Shown: positions 48,189-61,749, counted from the stretch's first letter. The stretch is 64,000 bases of DNA from Allium sativum (GCA_030737875.1 CM060924.1:151646197-151710196); one strand, 5' to 3'. The notes: generated by a model from the letters alone, not told the origin. Program-made: numbers and translations.

Positions 48189-48196
48189 TTTAAATA
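48189..48196 (-). promoter_or_regulatory. TATA-like box of E left LTR
   Basis: Minus-strand TATTTAAA. The right LTR has the better TATATAAA at 55526-55519. AAACCCTAAAATTT (a telo-box-like motif) follows downstream, as in many plant promoters. Confidence 0.5.
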
Positions 48197-48323
48197 GGAA
48201 TTTTATATTATTTTTATATTGAATTTTATCGATTTTCTCCTTGTATCTGCCTTCTAAAAATCCCAGCGACCACATACGATCTCCTAAAATCACCAAACTG
48301 GACGTGTAGCTAGAGTTCGACAT

Positions 48324-48504
48324 AACGAAACTGGTTTCGTCGAATTCCGACTTCGTTTGCTCACACAGCGTATTTTTAACCGTCTAAATACTGACTGTTT
48401 TTCACTCTAAAAACCCGTACGACCACACACTGAATCTAAAAATCACGAAACTTGGAATCTAACAACTATTTGACATTGCGGCTCCAACAAAACTGGTTTC
48501 GTCG
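48324..48504. promoter_or_regulatory. Paired U3 near-palindromes of E, 162 bp apart
   Basis: AACGAAACTGGTTTCGTCG at 48324-48342 and AACAAAACTGGTTTCGTCG at 48486-48504; the first has a perfect ACGAAAC/GTTTCGT palindrome. Also present in the right LTR. Confidence 0.55.
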
Positions 48505-49242
48505 AATCCGACTTTATCTGCAAAAGTGGCTATTTTTCAAAGCTCTAAATAGCCTATTTAAATGTATAAATAAATTTAAATAAATTTAATTAAATATAAA
48601 TAAATTTATATTATCGTATATATTCACAGTGGAATACCATACGGCTCCAGGAAAATTATATACTCTCTATTCCAAGTCCAGATTGAATCGATATTCACTT
48701 TACATTGAAAAACACTTTTATAACATATATAAACGTTACGAATTATAAAGGAATTCCATAGCAACTTTTTCTGAAATTTGATTTGGACATATCTCAAAAT
48801 CTACACGACGAAATCCCGATTTTTCTCTTCCACTAGAAAGATATACTCCACCAGCTCCACACGTTTCTTGTTTCACAGAAATCCGGCTTAAAACGAATCC
48901 TGTACATTCAGTTGAAGTTCAAATCGCCAATTTGCGAACTGCAGCGCCATTTTGAGCTCGTTTATAAATATATTATAAACTATACGTTCAACTGTCGTTG
49001 ATTCAATAAAAATCGTTACTATATTTCGAATCGAAACTCCACCAAATCTCGTATGCTATTCAATTCACACGATATTGTGAATTTCACTATTTCCGACTAT
49101 TTCGACATTATGATATATTATTATATTATAATTATTTATTAAATATTCAATATTATTTAATTCATGTTCTCGATGTCGATAAATCGATATTTAATAATTA
49201 AATAAATAAATTGTTCAACAGCTAAAAATGCGGGTTACTACA

Positions 49243-49257
49243 ATCTTCCCCCCTTAA
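49243..49257 (-). promoter_or_regulatory. Polypurine tract of E
   Basis: Minus-strand TTAAGGGGGGAAGAT abuts the LTR. Confidence 0.87.
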
Positions 49258-49260
49258 TAA

Positions 49261-49278
49261 AATTTCGTCCTCGAAATT
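49261..49278 (-). promoter_or_regulatory. PPT-proximal hairpin of E with paired change
   Basis: Minus-strand AATTTCG, loop AGGA, CGAAATT. The outer two pairs are A-T, A-T, where A and C have C-G, T-A, so both arms changed together. Confidence 0.65.
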
Positions 49279-50475
49279 GCTAAGCTAGGGGATGACCCTA
49301 TCTTCTGGGTAAAAATTTATCTGTTTACCTCTTGTCTCCGGTTTCAACTGAACCAATTAATATCGACTAAAATATTAATTTATTCCGACTAACTAAATTT
49401 TCAAAAATTCTGAAAATTTTCTAACACCTTAACTTTTCGAAAATTTTTGCCAGCACCTCCTTTGTACTGGTCAATATCTCAAACTCCAACTCGCCTCTCT
49501 GGGCCTTCTTTAACCCAAAAGAAAATCAAACAACCAAGTGGGTTGCCAATTCGGCTCATAAATCTCATATCCATATATAATATAAACTGGTACCTTTTTG
49601 TCGGGAATATCAACTCTATCACTTCCATATGCTATCAACTCAGCATATACCAGTGTTATCTCAATCAAATTCCAATCAGTTCATATCCTCAAAACCAAAT
49701 CGAATTTCATTCAAACCCGAATATCAAATTTCAAATTCTTAACTCATCAACCCAATTCCATAACAGATTATTCTCTAATCCAATTCAATTCTATTTAACT
49801 CAGTTCAAGTTAATATTTCAATTTATTTCTACTATCTTATTCTATTTAACTTCATAAGTTAAAATTAAATTCCGAAACTTAATTTCCTGGGTCTATTTCA
49901 AATCAATTTGAAATTACAATGCCAATTCAAAACCTTTGAATTTCTAAACAACTTGTTTTCTCAAAACAATTCAAAAACAAAACCTTTGGTAGTAGTCCGT
50001 CACTTAGAACTCGAAAATGAACACTGATGATGTCGCGATTCATCATCAGAATCTATTTTCCAGCTATCGAAGTGAGTTCAATACTATATCACCTTCAGTT
50101 TGAAAAACGTTTTCAAAATCTCCCAGGAAATTAAAATTTCCTTATTTTAATTCCAATCTGATTTAAATTCAGATTTTTCCTCATTTTATTTCATATACTT
50201 TACTTATATGAATTCTGATTAGTCATTTAAAATCATTTTACCTTTTTATAATCTTACTCGATTATAATAACAACCAACACAATCAATATACTATGTTAAT
50301 TTCAAAACATACCATGTCGGTTCATCGTGTTCAAGTGTTTATAATACTCCTACCGATACAGTGGATCAAACTGATCGACCAGAATTTATAAGCCACTCAA
50401 CCAATAAAACTCCACAATATAAAATCATTTTATATTAACTAACAAATACGTTCACTCGAATATATACACTCAAAC

Positions 50476-50510
50476 TCAGTCTAGGATATTACTAATCCCA
50501 TCTCTACTGA
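50476..50510 (-). promoter_or_regulatory. Post-PBS hairpin of E
   Basis: In element sense: outer arms TCAGT/ACTGA, AGAGAT on the 5' side, inner arms GGAT/ATCC, loop TAGTAAT. The outer arms differ from A, F (CTCGTT/AACGAG) and B, C (CTCATT/AATGAG) yet remain paired. Confidence 0.62.
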
Positions 50511-50544
50511 ATCACGCCACAGAGCCAGGTAATTCTTAACTTAA

Positions 50545-50556
50545 GCTCTGATACCA
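50545..50556 (-). promoter_or_regulatory. Primer-binding site of E (tRNA-iMet)
   Basis: Minus-strand TGGTATCAGAGC, two bases from the LTR. Confidence 0.93.
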
Positions 50557-52659
50557 ACTGTAGTGACCCGGATTTTGAGCGGCTTTGGTTATCGACGTAA
50601 GCTCGACGTCGATAACCAAAACATCGAAAAATCCCGGTAATTAATGAAAGAAGTTAGAAGGTGAGAATAGACAAGATAGAACTTATAGAATAGAAGAAGA
50701 AGAAGAACATCACCATCAGAGTAAACACGAATCTCACAGCGGAACGAATAAAATATAACATAACATATCTTTGAAACAACATCAGACTATGTATACAATA
50801 ACACTTATCAGAGTACAACACTTACAACAACAGCGGAAATAATAATAGCTATAGAATCCTGAAGCCTCCTGCTCCAAGCTCTCCAAGTGTATCTGTAAAA
50901 TCCCGACTACTTGACTGCCCGTACAAATTTAGGCACCCAAGAGTTTAGGGAAAACAACAAAATAAACTCCGGGTCAGTCATGGGACTGGTGTGAATAAAC
51001 TCAAATCATTTAAACAGGTATATGATATCTCATAAGACCACGCCGTGAATACGGAACGGGTTTTTCCCTTATGAGAATCCAAATAACTTTTCAAAGCAAT
51101 ATCATTCTGATATTATAATAATGTCTAAGTACAAATACATATCAATCTAGCAGAAACGCTTGCATCTCACGTTACTACATATATAGTATACAATCAAAAT
51201 CGCAAGCATGTATTGGATGATTGGATTTCCAACTATGACAAGGTATGGAACCACCTTCCGATCAGTGTACTCTAGGAACGATACACTGGAGTTCAACAAG
51301 AACATCTTGCAACTCAGCCACACATGACCGACCACTCATTTCGCTTGAGTGTATCGAATGTACATCACCAACGGTTGGAATCAGCAACCGTTCCCGTATA
51401 TATATGGGACAACATTGATAGATTTAAGAAACAAATGAATATTCTCTAGATAGGTGATTATACACCCTACTTCGGTGCGATCGACTTAGCCATGCTGCCT
51501 GCCCGATTTCTGTCATTTACCGGATGTGAGGCTAGAAGCTACGCTTTAACATCACAATAGATTCACTTAGAATGCCACATTGTTAGATCCATCGAAAATC
51601 ACTAATTGACGTCTACAACAATACATTACGTGTCAGCTAAAAGAAGTTTCCTTCTCCACTTCCACCCTTGGTACGGTTGAAGAAATCAATGTACGTGACC
51701 CTTCTGGAAATACTCTGTTAGACATTCATTCATACAAGTCATCCTCATTCACTTAGAATGTCACATCGTCATACCCGCCAAATCACAAATTGACTTATCC
51801 AAAAATAACACGGGTATACAGCTTAGAGAAACGAATTCCTCCGCCACCAAACGTGAATACGTTTGAACAGATCAACTTACGCGATCCATTGGATAAACTC
51901 TGTCAGACCTTCGTCCATACAAGTTGTCCTGGAACTGGACAAACCGAAGGCACTATTCTGTAAACAGGATAGCCCTTCCATTTTACTCAGTCTTCAATTA
52001 TCTTTGGCATATATGATTCGCGACGCTTATGCCAATACAGAGTGGTTCTTTGGATAATAATCCAACCGGTCTCTCCATATTAACAACGTTAAAATGGTCA
52101 AAACTTCGATAGTCTGTGATTTAACCATCAAAGAAAAACAAGTGTGCAAACCACGATATTATTCCCAGATGGAAATTATATCGAACAAACATCATTTAAC
52201 ATTAATCTCTTTAGTTCATTTATTTACTTATCTCCTGTTTCCCTATATTCTAAATTCTTATTTTCTTTTATCAGAAAACATTTCTGATTCTCGTGTGGAA
52301 AACATTTCCAAAACTCCTTTACGATCAAACCTTACCATTTCTTAGTTAAGAAGGAAATCACTCAAGTTGGGGTGTAATTACCTCTCAGACCTTAACTGAA
52401 CAACATTATAACTTCGAAATGGTCAAAGTTCATCTTTTAATCTTTAACAACTTCTTTACGCCTTTCTCGGATTCAATTGTACTAATCCACTTCTGTACTT
52501 AAAACATTGGTTATAACGATAACGTTATAATCCCTCCTTTTGAATTATCTAACTTTAATTATAACTTCTATTCTTTTTAGTGAATAATTAACCTAACACT
52601 TATTTATTTATAAATAAATACATCTCTATTTAAACACTGGAAAGTATAAGTACTTTCCC

Positions 52660-53035
52660 GAACTCGATATAATCGAATTTTGCCGATTAACTCTCTTCGA
52701 GAAATCTCTATTTGATTAACTCTTCTTCGAATAACCTATATTTGATTAACTTCTTCTCGAATAAACGATATTCGATAATCTCTCTTCGAATAACTAATAT
52801 TCGATAACTCTTCTTTTCAAATATCCCATATTTGAACATCTCACTTCGATTAAACCATAATCGATAACCCCCTTCGATGAAACTAACATCGATAACTCCT
52901 TTCGATGAAACTAACATCGATAACTCCTTTCGATGAAACTAACATCGATAACTCCTTTCGACGAAACTAACATCGATAACTTCTTTCGATGAAACTAACA
53001 TCGATAACTCCTTTCGATGAAACTAACATCGATAA
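52660..53035. repeat. Hairpin-unit array in E right LTR, with six 28-bp repeats
   Basis: As in the left LTR, but the 28-bp unit is present six times (about 52872-53035), including variants with GACG and CTTCTTTCG. Confidence 0.8.
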
Positions 53036-53228
53036 CTTTAACTCGACTAACTTAACTTGACTCGACTAACTTGACTTACTTGGTTCGACCAATTCGATTC
53101 GATTAACTAGGCTCGACTAACTCTATTGGTTTAACTCTAATCGATTAGTTCTATGGTTTAACCCTAATCGATTAATTCTATTTGACTAACCCTATTCGGC
53201 TAACTCGACTAACTTGGTTCGACCGACC

Positions 53229-53445
53229 AGGTTTGACTAACCTGACCCATTTGGTTTGACTGACCAGGTTTGGCTAACCTGACGCATTTGGTTTGACTGA
53301 CCAGGTTTGGCTAACCTGACCCATTTGGTTTGACTGACCAGGTTTGGCTAACCTGACCCATTTGGTTTGACTGACCAGGTTTGGCTAACCTGACCCATTT
53401 GGTTTGACTGACCATGTTTGGCTAACCTGACACATTTGGTTTGAC
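53229..53445. repeat. 37-bp tandem repeat in E right LTR
   Basis: Six copies, colinear with 45912-46130, with private substitutions (for example GACGC for GACCC in the second copy). Confidence 0.88.
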
Positions 53446-56400
53446 CACTAGGCTTGACTACTTGGTTTGACCATTTGGTTCGAATACCATATTCGACTAA
53501 CTCCTCTCGATTCATTAAAACCGATTAACTCATCTCGATTGACTAAATCAATTAACTCCTATCGATTAACTAAATCGATAAACTCCTTTCGATTAACTAA
53601 GTTTGATTTACTCGACTCGACTGACCAGGTTCGACTAACTTGACCAGCTTGGTTGTACTGACCAGGTTTGGCTGACCTGACCCATTTGGTTTGACCACTG
53701 GGCTTGACTGCTTTGTTCGCCTCGACCAGCTCGACTCGGTTGGTTTGACTCGACCATCTTGACTCGATTGGTTCGACTCGACCATTTGGGCTCGATTGGT
53801 TCGACTCGACCATTTCGACTCGGTTGGGTTCGACTAGCTTGACTAGTTTGGTTCGACTAGCCTGGTTTGACCACTTAACTAACTTGATTCGAATATTTAT
53901 ATCCGACTAACTAACTTTTCTTTTATTTCTATTTATTTTAACTTCTATTTATTTCCTAAATAGATTTCCTTTTGTATAATCTATTTATTTTCCTAAATAG
54001 ATTTTCCTTTAAGTCTAATTATTTCGTCCCTAATTAAATATCCTTTATTCTATTTATTTAATCTAAATAAACATTCCTTTATTTTATTTATTTATTTCTA
54101 AAAAAATATCCTTTTATAAAATCCTTCGATTTTATAAATAGATATTTTCAATATAAATATTGAAAATCCCCTTTTCTACATTTTCAGTGTTTTCTATTGT
54201 TTTTAAACAACCAACTGTCAATGATCAATATCTTCCAAACATATACAATCAACAACAGATTATATATCACAGTATATATCACAATATACGAATAACAGTA
54301 AAATAAATGTTGAGGAATCCAGTCGGATTCCTCCAACCTGTTTCCCTGCATCCACCGATGTTAACCAATGTATATAACATCACTTGCATTTCTAATGAAA
54401 TACACTGATAACAAAACCACCGTTTAAAAACGATATATATATATATATATATGTAGATATATATATATATATCCATACTGTTTTCAATCAATTATTTAAC
54501 AGTCCAATCTACAGTCCAATTTAACAATACAACTTAACAGTCCAAATTAACAGTACATAACTAGCAGTCAAATACAGAAATAAAAATACAATTTATATTA
54601 ATATATAAATTGAGGAGAGTTAGTGAGTTTTTACTCACAGTTGCGCGTTAACCGAAAAATGTCGGTTTACGTTGGATGATTTGAATCGGACAATTTATTT
54701 TGCCATAAATTGTAACGAGCTCTGATGGACTTCCAGTCACCTCCGTGGTGTAGTGTCCGTCCATATGATCCCATCGGATCCTGTTTTTCTGATTTCCGAT
54801 AATGTACGAGCAAGTTATCATCGTTACTAGTTTATACAACAATTAAACGGATTTAAATATAAGATTTTAAATTAATGGGCTTTACCCAATCCTTTCCTTG
54901 GCCCATCCTTATTAATTTGAACCCGACCGTATATTGCTTCTCCCCCAAATGTAAAAACCCTGATGCCCTCCTTCTGTTCAAACCGTTGACCGCGCCTCTG
55001 ATCTTCGCCCCCCTCCAACACCTTGGCCACCCGTCGGCTTCGCCACCACCACTATCGGATTCAGCGTCGAAACCTCCACCAACCCATCACCATCACTTGC
55101 TGTTCGAACCCAATCTCTTCACCCAGTCCGCCTCGCTATCCCAGTCGTCGTGGTCCACCAAACCGGCCCTAACCACCCTCAATAGTTGCGCCATGAACCA
55201 ACGGTCCTCCCAGTCACCCTCGTTTCACCTCCGCCTACGCCTAGGCTCCGTCAACGCAAGCCCTAGATCCACGGTGGCGTGCGCTCCTTCCAAAAAAAAA
55301 ACGTCGAGTTGAAAACAATTGTTACGGGCTTGAAGCCCTTGTCTCACTGATTCCAGAGATCGAAGACTTGGAATTTTTAGCATTTTGTTTTGATTTTATT
55401 TTCTTTGATTTTCTTTTTGGTGAAGGTCGAAACTTTTACTGAGAAAAGAATAAGTGGCGGAATGTTTTGTGTGTTGACTTTGAGATGAGAAATTTTAGGG
55501 TTTAGAAATGTTGGGTTGTTTATATAGGATTTTTATATTATTTTTATATTGAATTTTATCGATTTTCTCCTTGTATCTGCCTTCTAAAAATCCCAGCGAC
55601 CACATACGATCTCCTAAAATCACCAAACTGGACTTGTAGCTAGAGTTCGACATTACGGTCCCAACGAAACTGGTTTCGTCGAATTCCGACTTCGTTTGCT
55701 CACACAGCGTATTTTTAACCGTCTAAATACTAACTGTTTTTCACTCTAAAAATCCGTACGACCACACACTGAATCTAAAAATCACGAAACTTGGAATCTA
55801 ACAACTATTTGACATTGCGGCTCCAACAAAACTGGTTTCGTCGAATTCCGACTTTATTTGCAAAAGTGGCTATTTTTCAAAGCTCTAAATAGCCTATTTA
55901 AATATATAAATATATTTAAATAAATTTAATTAAATATAAATAAATTTATATTATCGTATATATTCATAGTGGAATACCATACGACTCCAGGAAAATTATA
56001 TACTCTCTATTCCAAGTCCAGATTGAATCGATATTCACTTTACATTGAAAAACCCTTTTATAACGTATATAAAGCGTTACGAATTATAAAGGAATTCCAT
56101 AGCGACTTTTTCTGGAATTTGATTTGGAGGTATCTCAAAATCTACACAACGAAATCCCGATTTTTCTCTTCCACTAGAAAGATATACTCCACCAGCTCCA
56201 CACGTTTCTTGTTTCACAGAAATCCGGCTTAAAACGAATCCTGTACATTCAGTTGAAGTTCGAATCGCCAATTTACGAACTACAGCGCCATTTTGAGCTC
56301 GTTTATAAATATATTATAAACTATACGTTCAACTGTCGTTGATTCAATAAAAATCGTTACTATATTTCAAATCGAAACTCCACCAAATCTCGTATGCTAT

Positions 56401-56583
56401 TCAATTCACACGATATTGTGAATTTCACTATTTCCGACTATTTTGACATTATAATATATTATTATATTATAATTATTTATTAAATATTCAATATTATTTA
56501 ATTCACGTTCTCGATATCGATAAATCGATATTTAATAATTAAATAAATAAATTGTTCAACAGCTATAAATGCGGGTTACTACA

Positions 56584-57195
56584 TTTTGGCCATTACAAGG
56601 TAAAACTATATCGTCTGGCTTGAGTTGCATTGTGTGATGGGACCTGTGTCTTATAATGGCTTCACTTTTTTAAAAAGCATTGCGTTGTTAATGATTTACT
56701 TTATTCATGCACTGGCAATCACTGGAGTAAACCCGTTCCGCATTAGCGGCGTGGTCCTATGATTTGCCTTATTATTATTGTTTAACCAGTTAAGTAGATT
56801 TCTCATACCAGTCCCATGACTGACTCGAAGTTTGTTTCACTTTGCAAACTCTGTGCGTTTATTTCTACACGGGCAACCTTGTATTCAGGTTTTAGCAGAC
56901 ACATTCTGGGTAGCTATGGAGCTGGAGCTGGACTTTATCATTTCTTTTACTGTTTTCAGTCATCATTATATGTATTATGTTTGATCCGCTGCAGACATTG
57001 TATATTACTCTGAAACTGTATTTTGTACTAATTATGATCCTATTATGCCGTGTAACTCTGATGATTATATTTAAGCAGTGTATTTTGTGGTTCATTATCT
57101 GTGCAATGATATTTTTCTATTCTGCTATTACTGTTTATGTGTCATATTCCAAAGATTACCCTTGCCACCGTTGTAGGGGGTTTGGGGTCGTCACA
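56584..57195 (+). repeat. Element D LTR, final segment (begins with E's right TTTTG duplication)
   Basis: Resumes at GGCCATTACAAGG and matches C's LTR end from about 27045 to 27718, ending GGGGTCGTCACA at 57195. The next bases (57196 on) are not a PBS but F's LTR, so this is a 3' or solo LTR end. D is inserted in F; the expected duplication would start TGGGC (57196-57200), with its partner outside the window. Confidence 0.82.
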
Positions 57196-59090
57196 TGGGC
57201 TTACCGTGGACTTGTTTTAAATGACATCAGTTATTTAACCCAGTTGAAGATAAGATTAATTTCTTAAATTTAAATAATCATTAAATAATGATTTTTGATA
57301 TTTAAAAACAATTTGGGGTTTTAATAAATCTTTAAAGAAAGATTTAAGAATAAATTTAAAGAATTTATCTTTGATAGAATATTGCGAATATTTTATTAGA
57401 AGAATATTCTGATTTGGAATCAGCCGTTGGATGTATTTTTAAAGTACTTGATTTTTAAATATAAAAATACGCGAGTTATTCAGAAAGACCAGTTTTAACC
57501 GATTTTGAATAACTTCTACGACGATGAAGAGCCGAAGATGAAGACGGTGTTTGAAGACCGTCGATCTTTACATTGGATGGACGACTACTGATGTCGGGCA
57601 TTGGGTAAATCCCAGTAACGGGTTAATTGTGGTTGATTGTCCGGACATATTTGTCGATTGTTCGGATATATGAGGACCTCTCAGGTGTCTCCGGTTTCAT
57701 TCAGACCTAGAACGGACTTGTAAATGGATGTGTGTCTGACATTGGATTTCATTATAGGTAAATTAAATTGATTTTTATTAATGATATCTGATTGGTGGTG
57801 GAGAATTTATTCTCTTCTAAACACCCTGGTATATATTAATAGTGATTGATCGCATGGCGTGAATTGTCAATGTGGCATGCCAAGATGTAGTTGATCAAGG
57901 CTTTTGTTGAAAAGCAGGGCCTTGTGGGATGATCAAAGCATAGCCTGTTTAGGCAAAGATTTGTGTATAGTGTGACTTCGCGAACCTCACACTCCGGTAT
58001 GAGTCAAAACGGGATATGGACCGTAGGGAGTGCACACGTTTCTTTCTAGCTAGAGTGGTGTTAGGGACCTACAAGCGCTGACATTTTACTTATGTGGATG
58101 ATGGATTTTGAGGCGCCTCGGATTTATAGGCCGGAAGTGGTTATATTATAGGTTCAAAGGAACTGGGAAGCGTGTGTTCAGGCATAACTAATCCACTTTC
58201 GACAGGTGTGGACCGACCCTACCGCTCCAAGGGTTCACTGCGGGGGATCATGAGGCATTTGCTAGAGTGTCTCGAATCGGAGGGGACGATCCTTAGCCTC
58301 GACTCATGATGGAAATCCAACTTCCAATACGACCTTGCAGTTTTGATTGTAGACTAGTATGGCGACATTGTAGGACGGGTTACTATGCCGTCTATGATAG
58401 ATACATTATGATTGAAATGTTTTTGATATATATATACCCATATATATATACTAATAATAATATTAAATCCGTTTTATCGTATCAAGCATCTTTTGGCCAT
58501 TATAAGGTAAAACTCTATCCTCCGATTTGCGTTGCATTGTGTAATGGGACTTGAGTCTTATAATGGTTTCATTTTTCTAAAAAGCATTGCGTTGTTTAAC
58601 GATTTACTTTATTTTATGCACAAGCAATCCAATGTAGTAAAATCGTTCTGCGTTAGCGGCGTGGTCCTGTGATTAGCCTTATTATTATATAAGTTAAGAT
58701 AGAATTTCTCATACCAGTCCCATGACTGACCTGTAGTTTGTTTCACCGGCAAACTCCGGAACCCATATTTTCCACACGGGCAGTCGAGTAGCTTTTGCAG
58801 ATATATTTACAGGATCCTGGTTTACAGCTGAAGCGGTATTCGGAAAGCTCTGTATCCGTGTATTCCTTTCGGTTGTATATTTGTATTATTTTTCCACTAC
58901 TAGTTAATGAAATTTAATCTCTGATATTATTGTATTCCTATTGTGTAATAAGTATCCATACTCTGTTATATTCTTGTACTCTGATGTAATTGTTGTAACA
59001 GCAATAAAATGTTCTTCTGTTTGTGTTCTGATGTGTGTTGTTCTCAAAGAAATCCTGGCTTTCCTTTATGGGAAAGTTTGGGTCGTTTCA
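57196..59090 (+). repeat. Element F 5' LTR, terminal part
   Basis: An A-like LTR in plus orientation. Its first bases (ACCGTGGACTTG...TTTAACCCAGTT) match A's LTR around 3280-3350 read on the minus strand, and blocks continue in order to the end GGGTCGTTTCA at 59090. It is clearly diverged from A. The earlier part of the LTR lies beyond D, outside the window. No gene. Confidence 0.82.
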
Positions 59091-59092
59091 GT

Positions 59093-59104
59093 TGGTATCA
59101 GAGC
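59093..59104 (+). promoter_or_regulatory. Primer-binding site of F (tRNA-iMet)
   Basis: TGGTATCAGAGC two bases after the LTR end. Confidence 0.93.
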
Positions 59105-59155
59105 TTTGGTTTGCAGAGCTCGAGAACAAGACACATTAGAACCGAACGAAATAAT

Positions 59156-59231
59156 TCATCAGAGATTGGATTAGTAATATCCAATGAGAATGACTCGTTA
59201 GAGATGGGATCAGTAGTATCCTAGAACGAGT
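59156..59231 (+). promoter_or_regulatory. Two tandem post-PBS hairpins of F
   Basis: Hairpin 1: outer TCAT/ATGA, inner ATTGGAT/ATCCAAT, loop TAGTAAT (in place of A's TAGCAAT). Hairpin 2 (59193-59231): outer ACTCGTT/AACGAGT, AGAGAT internal loop, inner GGAT/ATCC with an extra G-U pair, loop CAGTAGT. Confidence 0.66.
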
Positions 59232-61347
59232 GTGAAGAGTATTATTTTCTTTAAAAAAACAAATTTAGTTTGGAAAATTTTATCTTAAAATACGTATTTG
59301 AGTATATTATTATATTTTAATGTGGACAATCGAGTATATAAAGATTTCGAATATACAAGTAATTAAAGGATATTCGAAGTTTAAACATACAGGATAGATA
59401 TAGAATCACACTCTAGTCGCCTGGAGATAATTCTGGTGATAAGTCGACCATCACCAGTATTTATGTTCGAGTCTCGAAAGTAGGATTTCTATATATTTCC
59501 AATTGACTGGTATGAGAACCAAAATATAATTAGGATATATTGCTAGGATTTGCTCTAAGAATATGATTTTTGATTATGTAATGACCTCAAACTTCCGTGA
59601 TACAGAAGCAAGGATAATCATTGGAATATAACATATAAACAATAACATCAGAACAGAAATAGAGAAATACAGCAGAAAATGATCATCAAATTACACTGGA
59701 AATAATACATCATCAGAGTTACACAGCATAATACGATCATACATAGCATAAAATACAGTTTTCACTTAATACAAAAGATCTGCAGCAGAATAAAAACATA
59801 ATATATTAAGTGAAGTCTTAACAGCAAAATAGAAATGATAGTATCCATCTTCAGCTCCATAGCTATCCAGAATGAGTTTGCTAATACCTGAAAACAAGGC
59901 TGCCCGTGTGGAAAAGAGGGCACCCGAGTTTGCAAAGTGAAACAAACTACGAGTCAGTCACGGGACTAGTATGAAAAATCTACTTAACTTAACTAATAAG
60001 AAGGCTAATCACAGGACCATGCCGCTAATGCGGAACCGGTTTACTTCATTGGATTGCCAGTGCATAAATAAAGTAAATCGTTAAACAACGCAATGCTTTT
60101 TATAAAAATGAAACCATTATAAGACCCAAGTCCCATCACACAATGCAACGCAAACCAGAGGATAGGGTTTACCTAATAATGGTCAAAATATGCTTGATAC
60201 GATAAAACGGGTATTATTATCATTGTGTATTCTATTTAAAACATTTCAAAATAAATGTATCAATCCTAGACGGCATAACTACCATATACTATGTCGCCAT
60301 ACTAGTTTTACGATCAAAACTGCATGGTGTCATTTTGGAAGTTGGATTTCCATCATTAACCAAGGCAAAAGTTAGTCCTTACCGAATTCGAGACACTCTA
60401 GCCCGTGCCTTAGGATACAGTCGCAACCGCACCAAGATCTGCCAGGGCCGGTCTATAATTATGTTAGTGGATAGGTAATGCCTGAACAATACGTTTCCCC
60501 GTCCTTTAGGGCGTAAATAGAGCCACAAAGGACTCAAATAACCGAGGCGCCTCAAAATCCATCATCCACATAAGTAAAATGCCAGCGCTGGTAGGTCCCT
60601 GACATCACTCTAGCTAGAAAGAAACGCATGTCCTCCCTGGGGTCCTTCCCCCGTTTCTGGTTCATACCGGGGTGTGAGGCTCGCGAAGTAACGCTATACA
60701 AAGCTATGCTAATTAAAGCTGTGCTTTGACCTTCAACAACAAGACTCTGCTTTTCAACAAAAGTCTTGATCTTTTACATCTTGGCGTGCCACATTGACAA
60801 TTCACACCATGCGACTGATATCTATCAATATATACCAGGGTTTTAAGCAAGAGAATAAATTCTCCCACCACCAATAGATATACATTAATAGAAGTCAATT
60901 TACACAGAACGAAATCCAATGTCAGACACACATCCATTTATAAGTTCGTTCTGGGTCTGAACGAAACCAGAGGCACTTTATACCTCGCATATCCGGACAA
61001 TCAACAATACGTCCGGATGGCTACCATTGTAACCACTTAAAAGGTAGCTACTCCCATCATGGGCATCAGTAGCAACTCATCCATTCGATGTGAAGATCGC
61101 CGGTCTTCAATCACAGTCTTCATATCTTCGACTTCCAAACGTCGTATAGTTATTTGGAATGAGATTTAACTCGGACTTTCCAAATATTTTCGAATATATA
61201 TAATTCAAAATCATTTCTTTGCTTGGTCAAATTCGATCCAATGCTATAGATTAGTGTCGATTGAATTTACCGTACAAATCAATTATAAACCATGGGAAAT
61301 TGGTTTATATTCGTTCCATATGGTTAATAATATTTTATAATGATTTA

Positions 61348-61351
<4 letters not shown>

Positions 61352-61395
<44 letters not shown>
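61352..61395. repeat. AT microsatellite
   Basis: About 22 TA units within the G LTR. Confidence 0.93.
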
Positions 61396-61398
<3 letters not shown>

Positions 61399-61749
61399 CA
61401 TTTTCCTTAAACGACGTTACAGGTCATAGAGTGCCCCAGGCGCTGTTTCTTCCTAAATTTGATTTACACATTTCTCGAAATCTAACCGTTGCATTTTAAC
61501 GAAATTTATATCGTTGGAAAGATCTTCCCAAAGCGGACCTAACGGTTCCAGTTTTGGGAAAATCCAGCGGTCGGATCTTTCGGTATAATCGAAGTTACGA
61601 TTCTAAATCGCTAACTACCGTGCGCTATTCGTTTAATTTATATTTATATTTATATATATAAATATAATTCGTTCAATGAGTTCAAGACATTTTTATTTCA
61701 ACATTTATTTCTTTTATATATGAAATCATATATTATATCGAAATGTAAC

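Larger units (their letters stand above)
42102..49242 (-). repeat. Element E LTR (3' in element sense), interrupted by H
   Basis: Contains, in plus order: an AT-rich tail; H (43413-44638); hairpin-unit arrays (45420-45725, 45912-46130) and TCGA-rich sequence to 46560; a donor on the minus strand (47307-47302); a GC-rich block (47560-47985); a TATA-like box on the minus strand (48189-48196); paired U3 near-palindromes (48324-48342, 48486-48504). The 145-codon plus-strand frame at 47544-47981 is antisense to the element, Pro/Ser-rich and present in both LTRs by common descent, so it is not evidence of a gene. Confidence 0.92.
49243..50558 (-). other. Element E internal region, non-coding (1316 bp)
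   Basis: No conserved retroelement protein motif. The plus-strand frame at 49447-49857 is AT-rich and Asn/Ile/Ser-heavy, antisense to the element and unsupported. Signals: PPT, PPT-side hairpin (49261-49278), post-PBS hairpin (50476-50510), PBS (50545-50556). Confidence 0.85.
42102..56583 (-). mobile_element. Element E: non-autonomous LTR element with 6-kb LTRs
   Basis: Complete minus-strand element: left LTR 42102-49242 (7141 bp including the 1226-bp insertion H), internal 49243-50558 (1316 bp), right LTR 50559-56583 (6025 bp). Ends TGTAGTGACCCGG and GGGTTACTACA; TTTTG duplication. Perfect tRNA-iMet PBS (50545-50556) and PPT (49243-49257). No gag or pol. LTRs differ by scattered substitutions plus a repeat-number change, so E is older than A. 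It shares short LTR blocks and all cis-signals with C. Confidence 0.93.
50559..56583 (-). repeat. Element E LTR (5' in element sense)
   Basis: 6025 bp without H. It has the same order of parts as the left LTR: arrays 52660-53035 and 53229-53445, donor 54636-54631, GC-rich block 54890-55316, TATATAAA at 55526-55519 and U3 near-palindromes around 55665-55840. About 113 bp longer than the left LTR after removing H, mostly from three extra 28-bp repeats. Confidence 0.92.
59091..59576 (+). other. Element F internal region start
   Basis: PBS at 59093-59104, two tandem hairpins at 59156-59231, then sequence matching A's internal region in reverse (including the GTCGCCTGGAGATAA-like block near 59418). 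G interrupts it at 59577. Whether F has gag-pol further on is not visible. Confidence 0.83.

Noticed and set aside
49447..49857. 136-codon plus-strand frame in E's internal region
   Set aside because: Antisense to the element, AT-rich with biased composition, and without retroelement or other domains.
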